The position numbers and the translations under genes were made by a program. The notes below the pieces were generated by a model. It was given only the letters and a program-made list of their open reading frames with translations. It made no database searches and was not told where the DNA came from. From NCBI GenBank assembly GCA_964620445.1, contig CAZUHB010000034.1, positions 1 through 64,000 on the forward strand: a DNA stretch of 64,000 bases, read 5' to 3'. Below, one piece after another: positions 62,314 through 64,000 of this stretch. Position 1 is the first letter of the stretch. Each line of letters starts with the position of its first letter. The DNA comes from CAZUHB01 sp964620445. GTDB lineage: Bacteria > Planctomycetota > B15-G4 > CAYZWU01.

Positions 62314-64000
62314 TCACTCGACAACGACGAGCAGCAGATTGGTGAACCGCGTGTCCATCTCCCCCCATTTGCCGACCAGAGCCTGGCAAGGGATGCGGTC
62401 TCCCGGCTGCCAGGACAGCGGAACGTTCGTGTAGTAACAGAGGAATCCGTCGTGGGGGAGGTTGTTGGAGAGAACGGGGAATAAGGGCGGCACGAGACAA
62501 AAGTCGCCGTGAGGCGTGGGCAGCGGGGGATCGAGCACACCCGAACCGATGGCCAGTTTGTAGGGCGTCATCGGCTCTCCGATGAGACGGACCTCCATCG
62601 GGCTGTTCGGTCCGGAGAGAACAGGACCGGCAAGGTAGAGGCGGGGGTGGAATTCGTCCGCGCCCATGTCGACCCTGGTTCCGCTGATGCGTGGATCGCC
62701 CTCGGAGTCGCCGGCCAGTCCCGGCGGAACGACCGTCGAATCGCCTTTGTTCCGGCAGGGCGAATCGTGGAGCAGGTGGAGATCGGGTTCGTGAATCTTG
62801 GCGAAGAGCGGATCGGCATCGATCATCCCCTGGCCCCAGTCGAGGGTGGTGCCCTGGCTCACGTGGACGCCCGTCAGCCCTCCGGTCACGTCGGAATAAC
62901 TGATCGTGAACGACACGGCCGGCGCGCGGTCGAGATAGATCTCGGCCCCGTAGAAGGCAAGGTCGCCCCACAGAATCGAGTTGACCACGGTCGGCGCCGA
63001 GTCAAAGCCGCAGAAGATCGCGCCGCCGCGGTCGAGGGCCACGTTCCGCGTGAAGGTGCAGTTGCCGATGGAGAGCGACGACTTCTGGAAGGCCACACCG
63101 CCACCGTCCAGGGAAGCGGTGTTCTCGAAAAAGAAGCAATTGTAGATTTCCGAGAGGGAGTCGTAGAAATCGATGGCGGCGCCTGTTTCGGCCGCGTTGT
63201 TCCGGAACCAGTTGTTCGCAAAGAGGGGCGACGCGAATCCGCACGAGACTCCGCCTCCCCAGATGGCGCTGTTCTCGCTGATCACGTTGCCGGTGACACG
63301 CGTCGCTCCGGCGGAGGGAGCCGCGTAGATGGTGATCCCGCCACCGGCGTAGTCGGAGGTGTTCTTCTCGATCACGTTCTCCGCGAGGGTCACGCTCGAG
63401 TCGTGAAAGAACAGGCCCCCGCCCCAGCATTGATGGTATCCACGGCCGTATGCCATGTTTTGGGAGATCGAGTTCTTCCAGATGACCGCGCTGGACGAGC
63501 TGCAGTGGATCCCGCCTCCGCCCTCGGTGAAACTGTCGGTGTCGGTGACCGAATTCCCCCTGATGACGTTCTCGAGGATCGATGGGGAGGAGCCGTTGCA
63601 GTAGATCCCGCCGCCCTTGTGCTCGACAGTGTTCGACTCGATCAGATTCCGCCTGATCGTGGGCGAAGAGCCGTTGATGCAGATGATCCCGCCGCCGCAC
63701 CGCTTGTTGTTGTAGTCGGTGCCGGTGCCGTTGAGGATCGTGAAACCATCGAGCACCGAATCGGCGCCCTCGGCCGACTGAAAGGTGACCACGCTTTGGG
63801 CGCTGTTGCCGTCGATCACGGTGCTGTCGGGACCGGCCTCGCTCTCGACGGTGATCGCCTTGCCGAGAAAGTCGAGGTTCTCCACGTAGGTTCCGGCGCG
63901 GACGATGATCACGTCGCTGTTCGCGGCCCCGTCGATCGCGGCCTGTATCGTGGAAAAGTCGTCGGGAACGTAGATGGTCGTCGCTGACGGCGCGCCAGCC
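62314..64000 (-). CDS. right-handed parallel beta-helix protein, 5' end outside the window
   Basis: Partial. The frame is open to the window edge, so the signal peptide and start are missing; the visible part begins GAPSATTIYVPDDFSTIQAAI and is at least 560 residues. It has the DUF1565-type beginning of a beta-helix (TIQAAIDGAANSDVIIV), then many turns of GGG(I/V)xC type (GGGIICINGSSPTIRRNLI, GGGIYCNGSSPSILENVI), and the end module shared with the protein at 41420 (LIGEPMTPYKLAIGSGVLDPP to TNLLLVVVE). It lies tail to tail with the membrane cytochrome gene. Likely a surface or exported protein; function not evident. Confidence 0.88.
   Translation of the reverse strand, partial: AGAPSATTIYVPDDFSTIQAAIDGAANSDVIIVRAGTYVENLDFLGKAITVESEAGPDSTVIDGNSAQSVVTFQSAEGADSVLDGFTILNGTGTDYNNKRCGGGIICINGSSPTIRRNLIESNTVEHKGGGIYCNGSSPSILENVIRGNSVTDTDSFTEGGGGIHCSSSSAVIWKNSISQNMAYGRGYHQCWGGGLFFHDSSVTLAENVIEKNTSDYAGGGITIYAAPSAGATRVTGNVISENSAIWGGGVSCGFASPLFANNWFRNNAAETGAAIDFYDSLSEIYNCFFFENTASLDGGGVAFQKSSLSIGNCTFTRNVALDRGGAIFCGFDSAPTVVNSILWGDLAFYGAEIYLDRAPAVSFTISYSDVTGGLTGVHVSQGTTLDWGQGMIDADPLFAKIHEPDLHLLHDSPCRNKGDSTVVPPGLAGDSEGDPRISGTRVDMGADEFHPRLYLAGPVLSGPNSPMEVRLIGEPMTPYKLAIGSGVLDPPLPTPHGDFCLVPPLFPVLSNNLPHDGFLCYYTNVPLSWQPGDRIPCQALVGKWGEMDTRFTNLLLVVVE

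Noticed and set aside
1..64000. tRNA, rRNA, riboswitch, origin or insertion sequence
   Set aside because: No cloverleaf, ribosomal, transposase or DnaA-box cluster was recognised by reading; a covariance-model scan was not possible here.

Overview
The window is a GC-rich stretch of a bacterial chromosome. It has no rRNA, tRNA or insertion sequence that I can recognise. The gene style suggests an uncultured Planctomycetota-like bacterium, or a neighbouring phylum with similar habits. The signs are repeated ECF sigma factor plus Hanks-type Ser/Thr kinase modules, kinases fused to TPR, WD40 or formylglycine-generating-enzyme (FGE) domains, many exported beta-helix and beta-propeller proteins, and lipoproteins. 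This assignment is inferred from gene content, not from a marker gene.

Layout. 1-6.8 kb: ECF sigma factor, TPR-kinase and an exported TPR protein. 6.9-10.4 kb (minus): a YbgA-like DUF523/DUF1722 protein, a small membrane protein and an exported aspartyl protease. 10.6-15.5 kb: a second ECF/kinase module whose kinase carries about 14 WD40-type repeats. 15.6-18.3 kb: a BlaR1-like M56 peptidase and BlaI-like repressor behind two near-identical TACAnnTGTA operators. 18.3-24.6 kb (minus): TPR-kinase, exported transglutaminase-like protein and TatD-family hydrolase. 24.9-26.1 kb: lipoprotein serpin. 26.2-29.5 kb (minus): ECF sigma factor overlapping a kinase-FGE fusion. 29.6-34 kb: exported propeller and lipoprotein genes. 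34-35.8 kb (minus): an AT-richer two-gene cassette of an OLD/RecF-like ATPase and a small TOPRIM-like protein, probably an acquired defence system. 36-43 kb: exported and surface proteins. 43-48.7 kb: a TPR-CHAT caspase-like protein divergent from a sigma factor and a DUF4384-like membrane protein. 48.7-54.2 kb: envelope protein, C69-like hydrolase and sodium:solute symporter. 54.4-62.2 kb: PQQ-like propeller, then a 15-haem cytochrome, an outer-membrane beta-barrel, a tetrahaem cytochrome and an 11-haem/b-type membrane cytochrome. Together these look like a quinol-to-outer-membrane electron conduit. 62.3 kb to the end: a beta-helix protein cut by the window edge.

The most unusual observation is a pair of genes 2 kb apart (37145-38419 and 39372-41060), each interrupted by one in-frame TGA. 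The first TGA sits where a thioredoxin-like CxxC motif should have its first Cys, giving TGA-Asp-Tyr-Cys. The second lies directly before a Cys codon inside a VCBS/FG-GAP propeller. Each TGA is followed, after exactly 9 nt, by a 25-nt hairpin with a 4-bp lower stem, a mismatch and a 5-bp upper stem. I interpret both as exported selenoproteins with bacterial SECIS elements. UGA is also used as an ordinary stop throughout the window, so this is not a genetic-code change. No selA/selB/selC/selD gene lies in the window, so the decoding machinery must be sought elsewhere in the genome.

Regulation in the window appears to depend on phosphorylation, proteolysis and translational coupling. Four Hanks kinases are present, three of them next to ECF sigma factors. 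There are two protease-type regulators (M56/BlaI and CHAT/sigma). Start/stop overlaps (GTGA or TTGA) link BlaR-BlaI, ECF-kinase and ATPase-TOPRIM.
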